Below are positions 10,700 to 22,769 of a DNA stretch of 64,000 nucleotides, one piece after another (position 1 is the stretch's first letter; every line of letters starts with the position of its first letter). The notes under the pieces were generated by a model that made no database searches, was not told the DNA's origin, and saw only the letters and a program-made list of their open reading frames with translations. Source of the DNA: Siphonodentalium dalli (lineage: Eukaryota > Mollusca > Scaphopoda > Gadilida > Siphonodentaliidae); assembly GCA_032622095.1 (NCBI GenBank), contig CP136068.1, positions 58,174,025 through 58,238,024 of the forward strand, in the 5' to 3' direction. The translations under genes and the position numbers were made by a program.

Positions 10700-12159
10700 A
10701 TTTTATTGATTTCTCGCACTATACTTACCCAAATCATAGCTTGGATCGTCTGTTAGGGATTCATATTTATTAAACAAAAGATACAACAAAATGTTACATT
10801 AAATTAACTTGTTTCAATGCTCAATTAGTGATTTTATTTCCAAAGTTTCTTCCTTCTGACGAAGTTCTGTCACGTGCCCGATGAGTTATCTGGTCAGCTG
10901 TTCTATCGTATTATTTTATTTAACATGCATAATTACCTATATAATACTCTGTTTTTGTTATTATTGTTGATATTGAGTATATCTTATTCAAGATTAAACA
11001 TAAGTAAAACGCATATAATCTCCATTATTTTCAACCAGTGGGCAGTGACCAGCCTAGACCATATTTTCAGGGCGAAATGACTTCGCCCTACTATAAAAAT
11101 AAGGCGAAGTGGCTGTTCTATAGGGCGAAGTGAGTCTACAAATCTTAAATTGATCAGTAGACAGTACTACGACAGGAGTCGCTATAGAACGAAAATAGGA
11201 GAGATGTAATATGTCAATTAAACTTATGAAACAATGGTTGAAATATGGAGTCTTTATGTTGACTTCATGACCCTAATAACTATTAATAATACCCAAACAT
11301 AATTGTGAGAGGATAGCAGCATTTTATATCGTAATTGTGGGAGAATGACAAGATTTTATTTCATATTTTTCGGGTTTAAAAAAATGCCAACAATATTTAT
11401 CAAACCGAAACGAAACGAAATCATGAACACTTTCATTGCGCTCTATTAGTAATCCCGTTTGAAAATTTAATATGCTTCACAAATGAATTTGTTTTAAAAT
11501 TTCTTTAACCAAACTCCAGAGGGAGTGATGAACTGACACATTGTGAGAGCTGAGAGTTGTAATCTTCATTGTAAGGTGTGGTAATCACGGTAATCTAAAA
11601 ATCACAACAACCAGATTAACACTTGAGGCCCGACGATGTTTTCACAGCTGCCAGTAATCAGACTCCGTTGTCAACATGCTTCCAGATTGGAGCAATACAG
11701 GTGTTAATTGTTTTACAACACCCTGATAGTGGAGTATTGTGTGCAATCACTGTTGACAGTTGTAAATTATCATAAATTATTTGGGGAATTTTGCCGATTT
11801 GCGTCAGTCAACTTTGGAATTTTCAGGGCGACTTGATCTTCGCCCGACTGCAAAAATAAGGTGAAGCGGACGGCGCTAGGGCGAAGAAGTCGCCCTCTCG
11901 GCTGGTCCCAGGGTATCACTCATGATATATACAAAATCTACAATTGCAGACATCAGGCCTACACTGATACATTAAATAGGTCAAACCTGTCGTCGCCGAC
12001 CACCTGTCACAGTTTTTTCCCAATTCTCCTATTTCATGTTGGGTGGCTTCGATATTTTGCATGTGCTTAGTGATGCATGCCAAACGTCAGCCGATTCTTG
12101 GTATTTCTTGGTAAGACCGGTTTTATCATGCACAAATATGGCAGAAGTGTTGTCATAAC
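10700..12159. other. Non-coding interval with two GGGCGAA-motif repeats
   Basis: Two related blocks of about 78 bp lie in direct orientation at 11063-11140 and 11818-11900. Each has 'tttcagggcga', a small hairpin (for example GGGCGAA / TTCGCCC at 11070-11088), 'aaaaataagg' and a second GGGCGAAG. They may be ends of one element about 0.84 kb long. A partial Tigger-type TIR phrase occurs near 11990-12010. No coding motif is recognised. Confidence 0.45.
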
Positions 12160-13656
12160 CTAACCATGCATGCAGAAACCAATTGTTTTTGTTGTGGCAT
12201 CACCCGCCATATTCACGATTTCGACAATTTTTCCGTAGTGTAATGCCTCTTTTACTTGTCTTTCGTACTTTATATGATGTCCAATGATACAGTAATGCAA
12301 TAGAACCAGTCTATCGGTGTCATCTGCAATCACACTCACTTGATTGGAATGTGATGCGTATTCAATGACAGAGCCAACTATCAATGTGTCCGCGTCTCCT
12401 GTACTCTTGTATATTGTTTGTCCATATGCGTTCGGTAGTTGACTCAACAAATCAATAAACTTACTCTTATTGTTTTCGTTTGAGAGAGATCTCTTGATTC
12501 ACATGAACATCCATCTGGTCTTTGAGTTGAACATCTGCACATGTTTTCCACTTTGCCTTCGGTGTTGATCGATGGACCATTTCCATAACCATCGAAAACG
12601 ATGCACCAAACTCCATATTTCGTTCGCACGTACTTAACATATTGGTTAGCTACTTCTTGTATGTGCATGTTTTTGCCCACTTAATTCTGTGGGGAATAGC
12701 CCCACCATCGATAAAAGCGATGGCTTGTTCCGGCAGATCACAACACTGAACATAACAAGTCAACACTTCTAGGTATCATTGTCGAGTCCTTGCGAATATA
12801 TATACCAATATGGGCAATGTGGTTTAGTTCTTTGCGATTCACAGTGAAGTTGTGCTTGACATATAAGCCCATGCCATTTGACAATTCCGGCCGCGGAGAT
12901 TTGTTTATGTGGCTGGCGTAGATATAATATGGCTTGTGGCCAATATGGCGTGCGATGGCGGCTTCGTGGTCTAGTTCGTATGAACAATATTTAGCCATGT
13001 CTCAATAAGCAAAGATTTATATTTTCTCAAACATTCCTCGTGTTTTAACAATGGTTGAGACCCAGACACAGCAGTTGCAGGAATTACTCTTCTTTCAAAG
13101 GCTTTGTATAGATCACTTATTGCGTTCATCTCAACCTTCTCCTATATCTGGTGACTGTTGGACGTCAACATTACGCAAGTTGCATCACTTTTATTTCACC
13201 AATCAACATCAATCACTTAATACTTTCTCAGATGTTCTTTTTATTTGTTTCTGGATCCAAATTACTCTAACTGTGAAGGTGACCCTTATTGTCAACAAAA
13301 ACTTATCTATCTTATCGATTCTAGGAATTGTGATTCAGGCAAAGCATCGAGCATGTTCATATTCGGCACTGTTCGGTCACCCATGGGCTCGTCGGACTAA
13401 TACCCGTTTCTGTAGATGGCACAATGTCTGGTATCAGGTTATTTGTAAGAGCAGCATCAGTTATGAAATGTCCACACATTGCCCTTGATACTGTCTTCCC
13501 AAAAATCATATGTGTAACTGCATTATGGCCATACACATCCCGCATCGGGAGGGTTGTTACTTGCCTCACCCATGATTTGTCTGGACGTCGAGGATCTATA
13601 ATGGCAGGCGTACCATAGTCTTTCTTGGAATCAAACAACAACTCACCAGTTCTCAT
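12160..13656 (-). pseudogene. Frameshifted upstream portion of the CXC-domain element protein
   Basis: Minus-strand blocks occur in the order expected for this uncharacterised family. A segment with FGKTVSRAMCGHFITDAAL lies at 13357-13656. Next, near 12680-12715, comes FIDGGAIPHRIKW, followed by a frameshift into EVANQYVKYVRTKYG and VFDGYGNGPSI (12444-12680). Last comes STGDADTLIVGSVIEYA and VSVIADDTDRLVLL (12160-12450). The acidic GDADTLIV and DDTD..VLL motifs look like metal-dependent nuclease-type (PIN/FEN-like) acidic patches, which is an inference. A further frame at 12738-12998 lies in the same direction but is not recognised. At least two frame changes show the gene is dead. Its C-terminal CXC part is at 8453-8842. 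Confidence 0.55.
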
Positions 13657-15000
13657 TTTTTTTTGGGAGTTATTTCGACCGAACGGTTGTTGCCTTTTGG
13701 GTCTGTGAAATCTCTAAGGACAAGAACTTTACCGACTGGTGTCATCTGATAGCGCCCATTCAAATAATCTTTCAGGTCGTTCCGCCCACGTTTATTTCAG
13801 AAATTGATCAAATTTAATGTCACAATGCTTTCTTAGACACGATGACGGGAGGTTTGTCATCAAAACCGAATGGGCATAAAACACAATGTCACACCGAAAT
13901 TGCGTCACTTCTTGCGGCTCGCAAAATGCTGCCATGGCTCTATATTCAAGACCAACTGATATTTGGATTGACAATACATTAAATGGCAGACATATAGAAT
14001 ATGAATAGTAACAGGTCTCCTGCGTATGCTGGCACCGTTAGGTTTCAACGGGAGAAAAGTTATAAGCCTTCAATCCAGTGCTGTTGCAAATCAAAGTATA
14101 ACTACTTGGACATACACAACCCGAAATGAGACAAGCAATGAAGCTATATGCAAAAAAGCAGCCGATAGGCGAAACCCATAATGCGCATCTGTTAGAACAA
14201 GCATATGGCACGTGTTCTGTAGCAAACTTTCTTCATTGTATTACAAAGCGAAATTGCCTGGAAGCTAATACCATATAACATGTGTTCTGTAGCAAACGCT
14301 CTTTATTGTAGAACGAACTGATATTGCCAGCCAGCTTATAAAGATATCAGTACACATCAACTTGGTAATCGTACTATTCGCTACTATGCACTTACAAATC
14401 GCAGTTCTCGTAGAGTATATAGGCAAATTAAGCACATAAATTCCTCCATGTTCATAACAGGTTGTTACATAAATTGCATGATGAAAAAGGACTTTGAGAG
14501 TCAAACATGTGTTGTAATTCAAAGTGGTCTGAAATATTTGTCCATGCACGGATTTCGGCGAATGTTGGATATATTGTTCCTGTGGCTTTACCGGTTCGAA
14601 TAGTACCAAAATGAGCATGTATCCCAGACAAATTTGATATGCTAATATAATTGACTATTGTCTTAGAAAAATATATACTTGAAAATTATAAATTTCTCGA
14701 ATTCGGCGGTTATATTGCCAGAAGTTTGTCCCAATTGAATACCAAATTATCTCTATGTATGTTCTAACATATGTTACTATCAATATGGAATCCGTTTTGG
14801 TCAGAATTTTTCCATATTCACTGAGGGTTTGTGTATCAATGGGCGTTGACTGGAAAATTATTCATTTGGCGGCCATCTTTTACGCCATCTTGGATCCTGA
14901 AGTTTTCCCATGAGCGGATTTTGGATATGTTGTTCCTGAAGCTTTTCCGCGTCGAATGACACCAAATGCAGCTTGTATCCAATTTCTTCCGGGTTGATCC

Positions 15001-15949
15001 CCAAATGCAGCTTCAACAACCATACTAATAATATTAATACAAATAAAAGCATGTCGATATTCATCAAAGCATGAGATTGGAAGCAAAAACACATAACCCC
15101 CACCTGCAAGAGCTGGGCTCGATTAATGAAGTGGTGAATTTCGTAATGTGGTTATGATGCACATTTTAGCTGGACATCAGTTGTGACCAGACAACAAAGA
15201 CATTGATTGCAATATATTCTGATGAATGTCAGTTCCTGGTGCATTGAATGAAGCTCTACCGGGCTATCATATATTGTTCCAACCATTGAATCGGGTTGCT
15301 GTCTCCTCTTAAATTGAGATTACTATTCCCTAGACTGTATGATATCCAGATATTAAATGGAACAGAGTATAAAACCAGTATCTGCTTGGTAATATACTTC
15401 AGACCGTTCTATAGTGATCTTTCTAAACTTTGCATTTGGGAAAACAAAATACTTAGAATAGAAGAATCAGTAGATAAGGTATTAGCAAATTAATAATGGG
15501 GCATGTAATCCAGTATAATTTCATTTCAAATGTACCTTTAATACAGTATATTCATATTGTTATTCATATCGTTATCAGAGACGGCATATCCTATATAATA
15601 TACTCAATCACGGAATCCACATAAGATGTTTATTTCAGTCGGACCCAAGCAGAATTATACAACGAAGATCAGTTTACTTTTATAGTAGGTGACGACGATC
15701 GGTGCAAGAGTGAAAAATCCAGATTTTATGCAATGATATCTTTTAGAGTTACCATTAGAATTATACCTAAAATAAAAGATCGCCGACCACTTGTCCCCCG
15801 AAAAGGTGGCTTTTTTTAGTAAGGATAGCTTTTTAAAACTAAAATTCATCAGACAGTGACCAAATTCAAACTTGGCCTTCGTCTTCAGAAATTTAATCAC
15901 GTACCAAGTATCAAGAGATTCAGTTGAATGTAAAAACAATGTGTTAAAA
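15001..15949. other. Intergenic; no gene recognised
   Basis: A minus-strand frame at 15655-15939 and a plus-strand frame at 15296-15493 show no motif. A weak Tigger-TIR-like phrase ('cgccgaccacttgtc') lies near 15783. If the RPS25 gene continues downstream through the A-element array, this would be intronic, but no eS25 C-terminal exon was found here. Confidence 0.4.
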
Positions 15950-17410
15950 TGAAAGTGTCAATGACACTGTAGCTCAACTTAGGTAGGGGAATAATTTAAT
16001 GGTCGACAGTAAATGGAGGAATAGGAAAAGTGCCAATTGAAATGTCTAAGTAAGACTAGATGTACATGTCAATATCAACATTCGTAACAGGTTTCATAAT
16101 GATCGGATCAGGGATGTGGTGATTATGGTGTGCCAAAGGATTTATTGATGCAAGGAGTAAATTCTAAAATGGCCACCGGCAGCCATGTTTTTTTCCTTTA
16201 CAAATTTCATAATGATCTGATCAAAGGTATGACCTGTAGCCTGTGCCAATGGATTTAGTCATGCAAAGAGTAAAATCCAAGATGGCTGCTGGCGGCCATG
16301 TTTTTTGGCTGAACGACCCCAAAATGACTCGTTTCACATCTACATGTCATTGTTAACATACATGACAAATTTCATGAAGTTCCGACCAAAGCTACGACCT
16401 GTAGCCCGCACCAAATGATTTATTCATGCAAAGAGTAAAATCCAATATGGCTGCTGGCGTACATGTTTTTTAGCCAAGCGACTCCAAAATGACTCGTTCC
16501 CATCTACATGTCAATATTAACATCCATGATAAATATCATGATGATTAGACAAACAGTACGACCTGTAGCCCGTGCCAATGGATTGAATTTTGAAATCCAA
16601 GATGGCTGCCAGCGGCCATGTTTTTTGGCCATATGACCCCAAAATGACTCGTTCCCATATACATGTCAATATCAATATTCATGACAAATTTCATAAAGGT
16701 CAGACCAAAGGTACGACCTGTAACCCGCGCCAAAGGATTTAGTCATGCAAAGAGTAAAATCCAAGATGGCTGCTGGTGGCAATGTTTTTTGGCCGAACGA
16801 CCCCAAAATGACTTGTTCCCATCTACATGTCAATGTCTACATTCATGACAAATTTCATAAAGATCAGACCATAGGTACGACCTGTAGCCCGCGCCAAAGG
16901 ATTTAGTCATGCAAAGAGTAAAATCCAAGATGGCTGCTGGCGGCCATGTTTTTTGGCCGAACAACCCCAAAATCACTCGTTCCCATCTACATGTCATTGT
17001 TAACATCCATGACAAATTTCATGAAGTTCTGATTTAGTCATGCAAAGAGTAAAATCCAAGATGGCTGCCAGCGGCCATGTTTTTTGGGCCGAACGACCCC
17101 AAAATGACTCGTTCCCATCTACATGTCAATATTAACATCCATGACAAATTTCATAATGATCAAACGAACAGTACGACCTGTAGCCCGCGCCAATGGATAG
17201 AATTTTGATATCCAAGATGGCCACCAGCGGCCATGTTTTTTGGCCGAATGACCCCAAAATGACTCGTTCCCATCTACATGTCAATGTCAAAATTTCATAA
17301 AGATCAGACCAAAGGTACGACCTGTAGCCTGCGCCAAAGGAAAATGTTGATGGACACACGCACGCCAAGCCATGGCAATAGCTCAAACTTACAAAAGTAA
17401 GTTGAGCTAA
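15950..17410 (+). mobile_element. Helentron-like family A element, tandem copy 1
   Basis: The 5' end reads TGAAAGTGTCAATGACAC, a hairpin of AGTGTCA against TGACACT, then the subterminal TAGCTCAACTTA. The core is tandem monomers of about 155-164 bp, each containing 'ggatttagtcatgcaaagag', 'atccaagatggctgctgg', 'ccatgttttttggc' and 'cgacctgtagcccg'. After a 'gacacacgcacgc' stretch, the 3' end is a stem-loop (AGCTCAAACTTAC, AAAA, GTAAGTTGAGCT) ending GAGCTAA. The 5' subterminal 12-mer is the inverse of the 3' stem. No protein is encoded. Non-autonomous Helentron/pearl-type assignment is by architecture only. Confidence 0.7.
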
Positions 17411-17476
17411 AAAGTAAAGCCATCATCCAGAAACCAAAATAATGGGCAAATTTGACAAGGACCATAACTCTGACAA

Positions 17477-18958
17477 TGAAAGTGTCAATGACACTGTAGC
17501 TCAACTTAGGTAGGGGAATAATTTAATGGTCGACAGTAAATGGAGGAATAGGAAAAGTGCTAATTGAAATATCTAAGTAAGACTAGATGTACATGTCAAT
17601 ATCAACATTCATAACAGGTTTCATAATGATCGGATCAGGGATGTGGAGATTATGGTGTACCAAAGGATTTATTGATGCAAATAGTAAATTCTAAAATGAC
17701 CACCGGCAGCCATGTTTTTTTTCCGAATTACCCCAAAAAGACTTGTTGATGTTCCCATCTACAGCCTTTACAAATCTCATAATGATCTGATCAAAGGTAT
17801 GACCTGTAGCCTGTGCCAATGGATTTAGTCATGCAAAGAGTAAAATCCAAGATGGCTGCTGGCGGCAATGTTTTTTGGCTGAACGACCCCAAAATCACTC
17901 GTTCCCATCTACATGTCAATATTAACATCCATGACAAATTTCATGATGATCAGACGAACAGCACGACCTGTAGCCCGCGCCAATGGATTGAATTTTGAAA
18001 TCCAAAATGGCCACCAGCGGCCATGTTTTTTGGCCGAATGACCCCAAAATGACTCGTTCCCATCTACATGTCAATGTCAACATTCTTGATAAAATTCATA
18101 AAGATCAGACCATAGGTACGACCTGTAGCCCGCGCCAAAGGATTTAGTCATGCAAAGAGTAAAATCCATGATGGCTGCTGGCGGCCATGTTTTTTGGCCG
18201 AACAACCCCAAAATCACTCTTTCCCATCTACACGTCATTGTTAACATCCATGACAAATTTCATGAAGTTCTGATCAAAACTACGACCTGTAGCCTGCGCC
18301 AAAGGATTTAGTCATGCAAAGAGTAAAATCCAAGATGGCTGCCAGCGGCCATGCTTTTTGGCCGAACGACCCCAAAATGACTCGTTCCCATCTACATGTC
18401 AATATTAACATCCATGACAAATTTCATGAAGTTCTGATTTAGTCATGCAAAGAGTAAAATCCAAGATGGCTGCCAGCGGCCATGTTTTTTGGCCGAACGA
18501 CCCCAAAATCACTCGTTCCCATCTACATGTCATTGTTAACATCCATGACAAATTTCATGAAGTTCTGATTTAGTCATGCAAAGAGTAAAATCCAAGATGG
18601 CTGCCAGCGGCCATGTTTTTTGGCCGGGAACGACCCCAAAATGACTCGTTCCCATCTACATGTCAATATTAACATCCATGACAAATTTCATGATGATCAA
18701 ACGAACAGTACGACCTGTAGCCCGCGCCAATGGATTGAATTTTGATATCCAAGATGGCCACCAGCGGCCATGTTTTTTGGCCGAATGACACCAAAATGAC
18801 TCGTTCCCATCTACATGTCAATGTCAACATTCATGCAAAATTTCATAAAGATCAGACCAAAGGTACGACCTGTAGCCCGCGCCAAAGGAAATTGTTGACG
18901 GACACACGCACGCCAAGCCATGGCAATAGCTCAAACTTACAAAAGTAAGTTGAGCTAA
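17477..18958 (+). mobile_element. Helentron-like family A element, tandem copy 2
   Basis: It has the same 5' and 3' ends as copy 1. It is separated from copy 1 by a 66-bp linker (17411-17476: 'aaagtaaagccatcatccag' onward to 'ccataactctgacaa') that recurs in near-identical form at 18959-19024. Short frames such as 17304-17504 and 18852-19052 are nearly identical because they span the repeated junction. They are not genes. Confidence 0.75.
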
Positions 18959-19024
18959 AAAGTAAAGCCATCATCCAGAAACCAAAATAATGGGCAAATT
19001 TGACAAGGACCATAACTCTGACAA

Positions 19025-20404
19025 TGAAAGTGTCAATGACACTGTAGCTCAACTTAGGTAGGGGAATAATTTAATGGTCGACAGTAAATGAAGGAATAGG
19101 AAAAGTGCTAATTGAAATGTCTAAGACTAGATGTACATGTCAATATCAACATTCATAACAGGTTTCATAATGATCGGATCAGGGATGTGGTGATTATGGT
19201 GTACCAAAGGATTTATTGATGCAAAGAGTAAATTCTAAAATGGCCACCGGCATGTTTTTTTCCGAATTACCCCAAAAAGACTTGTTCCCATCTACAGCCT
19301 TTACATATCTCATAATGATCTGATCAAAGGTATGACCTGTAGCCTGTGCCAATGGATTTAGTCATGCAAAGAGTAAAATCCAAGATGGCTGCTGGCGGCC
19401 ATGTTTTTTGGCTGAACGACCCCAAAATGACTCGTTTCCCATCTACATGTCAATGTCAACATTCATGATAAAATTCATGAAGTTCTGACCAAAGCTACAA
19501 CCTGTAGCCCGCGCCAAAGGATTTAGTCATGCAAAGAGTAAAATCCATGATGGCTGCTGGCGGCCATGTTTTTTTGCCGAAGAACCCCAAAATCACTCTT
19601 TCCCATCTACATGTCATTGTTAACATCCATGACAAATTTCATGAAGTTCTAATCAAAACTACGACCTGTAGCCTGCGCCAAAGGATTTAGTCATGCAAAG
19701 AGTAAAATCCAAGATGGCTGCCAGCGGCCATGCTTTTTGGCCGAACGACCCCAAAATGAGTCGTTCCCATCTACATGTCAATATTAACATCCATGACAAA
19801 TTTCATAATGATCAGACGAACAGTACGACCTGTAGCCCACGCCAATGGATTGAAGTTTGAAATGGCCACCAGCAGCCATGTTTTTTGGCCGAATGACCCC
19901 AAAATGACTCGTTCCCATCTACATGTCAATATTAACATCCGGGACAAATTTCATTAAGATCCAACCAAAGCTACGACCTGTAGCCCGCGCCAAAGGATTT
20001 AGTCAGGCAAAGAGTAAAATCCAAGATGGCTGCTGGCGGCCATGTTTTTTGGCCAAACGACCCCAAAATGACTCGTTCCCATCTATATGTCAATATTAAC
20101 ATCCATGACAAATTTCATGATAATCAAACAAATAAGTACGACTTGTAGCCCGCGCCAATGGATTTAATTTTGAGATCAAAGATGGCCACCAGCGGCCATG
20201 TTTTTTTGTCGAATGACCCCAAAATGACTCGTTCCCATCTACATGTCAATGTCAACATTCATGACAAATTTCATAAAGATCAGATGAAAGGTACAACCTG
20301 TAGCCCGCGCCAAAGGAAATTGTAGACGGGACACACGCACACACACACAGACGTCGGAGCCAACCCATGGCAATAGCTCAAACTTACAAAGTAAGTTGAG
20401 CTAA
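19025..20404 (+). mobile_element. Helentron-like family A element, tandem copy 3
   Basis: It begins at the same TGAAAGTG start after the second linker. It ends with AGCTCAAACTTAC, AAA, GTAAGTTGAGCTAA. Just before the end, the run is extended to 'cacacgcacacacacacaga'. It follows copies 1 and 2 head-to-tail with unit periods of about 1.53-1.55 kb. Confidence 0.72.
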
Positions 20405-20986
20405 TAAGGGCTCTAATTCTGGAAAAAAACAATGGACGAAACCCACTGTTTGTAAATACTCTTTCCCCATGTTGGTTCAACAAAGTACTGAAGAACATTA
20501 AATTCTGACAATAACCAATATAGAATTCAAATGTGTGCCGAAGGATTTAGTCATGCAAAGAGTAAAATCAATTTTTAGAGTCCCATTGCACAATAAAGGC
20601 TGAAACTCTGGTAAACACCAAGTTTATGCCCCCCAATTTTTTTTTCTCGGAGGCATAAAAATGGCCATAAGGCACTGCATAAAGTAAAAGAAAAGAAAAA
20701 CTCTCATCAAATTCAAACTCTATCTGTATTTTCGGCTGAGAAACTGAAACAAATTTTTTTTCTGATCGGATAGAAAATGTTTCAGTTATCTTATTGCACC
20801 ATGCATAAAGTGTCTATGGACAGACTGACAGACAGATGGATATACGGACGAATGAAGAGTGGTCAATCTGGATGTCGACACTGTATACAATACTATGGTA
20901 TGGGTACACATAAATAAATATTTAAATTGCTCGAATATTTGTTCTGAGTTGTCAAGCTGGACGGCAGGCTCATTGTAAATACACAC
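20405..20986. other. Non-coding; probable RPS25 intron sequence
   Basis: It contains a stray A-monomer piece (20530-20570, 'aaggatttagtcatgcaaag'), an E-like phrase ('ctggaaaaaaacaatgg') and AT-rich sequence. On the minus strand it lies directly 3' of the RPS25 donor at 20985-20986. No eS25 C-terminal exon is visible. Confidence 0.5.
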
Positions 20987-22291
20987 CATCTCTGTGCAAT
21001 TCTCTCAGGGCAGCTTTGGCCAAAGATGCTCGAATCTTCAATCTCTCAGACACTACAGATGGCGTGATGAGTTTGTAGCTGGGAACTTCCTTCTTGAATT
21101 TTTCATATGTCCCTTTGTCAAACAACACTAAGTTGTTGAGCTTGTCACGAACCTTGCCCTTGGACCACTTCTGTAATATTAAAATAAGACATCACTTTAG
21201 TTAAGTTATTATTAAAGCTTAAAATAAAATATGTTTGCCATTCCTGTAACAGAGCCAAAATATTTCTGGTAGGTAGGGAATAAAAAGCTCATCAAGCATT
21301 TAATAACTGAGGTTATGGCCCTGCGAGGCATTTTTATTTTTGATTCAACACTTTGAATTGAATCGTTTTAGTGCCACTTTCGATTTGACTCTCTCAAAGA
21401 ATCTTAAATACACTAAACATTTCTTGTAGCTCGATTGTTTACCGAAAATACTGCCCATCCCTACTCGACAGTTGTCAGCCATGTCTACAATCTTGTCCGA
21501 ATCGTTATCTGTAACATAGCAGTCAGATGATGTGAAAATAAAAGGCAACTTGGCAACAAACACATCCCTCGAAATGTGTGCCTTTTTTACTTTGGCTTTT
21601 TAAACAAACCATTGTGGGAACAATCATTGGATCAAACTTTGCTTCCACCTGTCTATGCTAACAGATAAACAGTAAATTCATGAAATTTTGTTGAATATTA
21701 TTCAAGTTATCACCCGGACAACAAATTAATCAGCAAAATTGAAATGGAGCGTAACTCATTCAGAAATGGTTGGAAATGAATCAGATTCGAACTTGATTTA
21801 TCATAAAATTCTATCAAATAATTTCCAAATCTTTATCCAGAAAACAAGCATTTAGATCTAACAAAACAGATTTCTCATATTAAATAAAATGCCCTTGCCC
21901 ACATTTGCAGTTAAGATTAAAACTTACATATCAGTATTCAGAATCCTTGGCTGCACATTGGTGGGGCTTGAAATTCCCGATACATATATTTAATACACTG
22001 ACATAAAATTTTATTTCTGCCTACCCGATTTTTTTGACAAACCTCCCCTAACTTTCAGCACAAAAAATCTAAACAAAGTAATAAAATAAGAAGCCTAGTA
22101 TGGGTATACATAAAAATCACAAGCCATGGTCTTGGTCATAATAAAGCATGGAATCAATCTGATAATTGTGATAACGCTACACCGAATACATCTGGAATTT
22201 GCCATACCTTCTTTTTTGCCTTTCCTCCACCACCCGACGGCTTAGCCTTCTGGGACGGCTTACTCTGTTTAGAGTCTTGTTTCTTTGCTCC
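20987..22291 (-). CDS. RPS25: Ribosomal protein eS25 (RPS25), two internal exons
   Basis: Two minus-strand exons encode most of eS25, a small 40S subunit protein of the cytosolic ribosome. The upstream exon (22291-22208, 28 codons) follows a 'tttccag' acceptor and gives the Lys-rich N-terminal part, [12 protein letters not shown] through GGGGKAKKK, ending at AAG|gtatgg. The next exon (21170-20987, 61 codons plus one base) follows 'tattacag' and starts [20 protein letters not shown]. It continues through [20 protein letters not shown] and AALRELHRD and ends at GATG|gtgtgt, phase 1, as expected before a Gly codon. Splice signals and near-complete agreement with the animal eS25 core make this a firm call. 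The initiating exon and the last part (about 25 residues after Gly) were not found in the window. Reading through the donor gives a stop after five codons. The intron 21171-22207 holds no recognised gene. Confidence 0.93.
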
Positions 22292-22769
22292 CTGGAAATG
22301 ATTATAATAAGTAAAATGAATTTAAGGGCTTTGTCAATCCATTTTCCCCCATTTCATGAGTATAATTATTAAAATAAACTAGACTAACCTTGGGAAGTTG
22401 CAGTTCATTTTGAATTATAATAGTTATAACTTGGGCCTGTGTGAACACCTTACAGGCAGTTTTGACAGTCATAATTTTACAAACTATTGAACGGTGATTT
22501 TTTCCAAAATAACACTTGATATACGGTTTTATTATACTTCCATGTTTGACATGGAAGTATATTGTTTTTGTGATTTTTATTTTTCTCTATTATTATTCTT
22601 CTTAGCAATTTTATAATGAGCATAGCTCAGTCAATACAAGAGTTAGAAAGCTAAAACTTTGTATGTATATATATGTATACAAACTCTAGTGCTTAGGCCT
22701 ATTGGGAATCATGTCCTCACTTGACTTACAGAGTTATCTCCCTTTATGTGAAAAAATTGGTGTTTTCAG
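22292..22769. other. Non-coding upstream of RPS25 exon; hairpin-headed repeat
   Basis: A hairpin at 22534-22560 (ATACTTCCATG, TTTGA, CATGGAAGTAT) heads a block with 'gagcatagctcagtcaatac' and 'gagttatctccctttatg' up to 22755. This suggests an unclassified dispersed repeat. A donor-like AAG|gttagt on the minus strand at 22387-22389 is in the right place for an upstream exon, but no ATG in phase precedes it. The first RPS25 exon is therefore unplaced. Confidence 0.4.

Larger units (their letters stand above)
7690..15000. mobile_element. Large DNA element with long composite inverted arms
   Basis: The left arm (7690 to about 8200) begins near AACCCGGAAGAAATTGGATA and the right arm (about 14500-15000) carries its reverse complement. 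The similarity continues through 'ggtgtcattcgacgcgg', 'aggatccaagatggcg' and 'tgttagaacatacata' into a second diverged unit. Each arm appears to hold two related subrepeats of roughly 340 bp ('attcgacgcgg' at 7732, 'atttgacgcag' at 8068). Between the arms are minus-strand pieces of a CXC-domain gene (8453-8842, 12160-13656) and a nested Tigger-like remnant. The exact termini and target duplication are not resolved. Confidence 0.6.

Noticed and set aside
13051-13488. Plus-strand frame of 145 codons
   Set aside because: It lies antisense to the CXC pseudogene pieces, whose motifs are recognisable; this frame has none.
21171-22207. Possible intronic snoRNA in RPS25
   Set aside because: A C-box-like TGATGA exists on the gene strand near 21290, but no CTGA box at a suitable distance and no flanking stem was found.
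22387-22420. Possible first coding exon of RPS25 ending at a GTTAGT donor
   Set aside because: The only nearby ATG is out of phase with the next exon and the encoded residues do not resemble the expected MPPK-type start.
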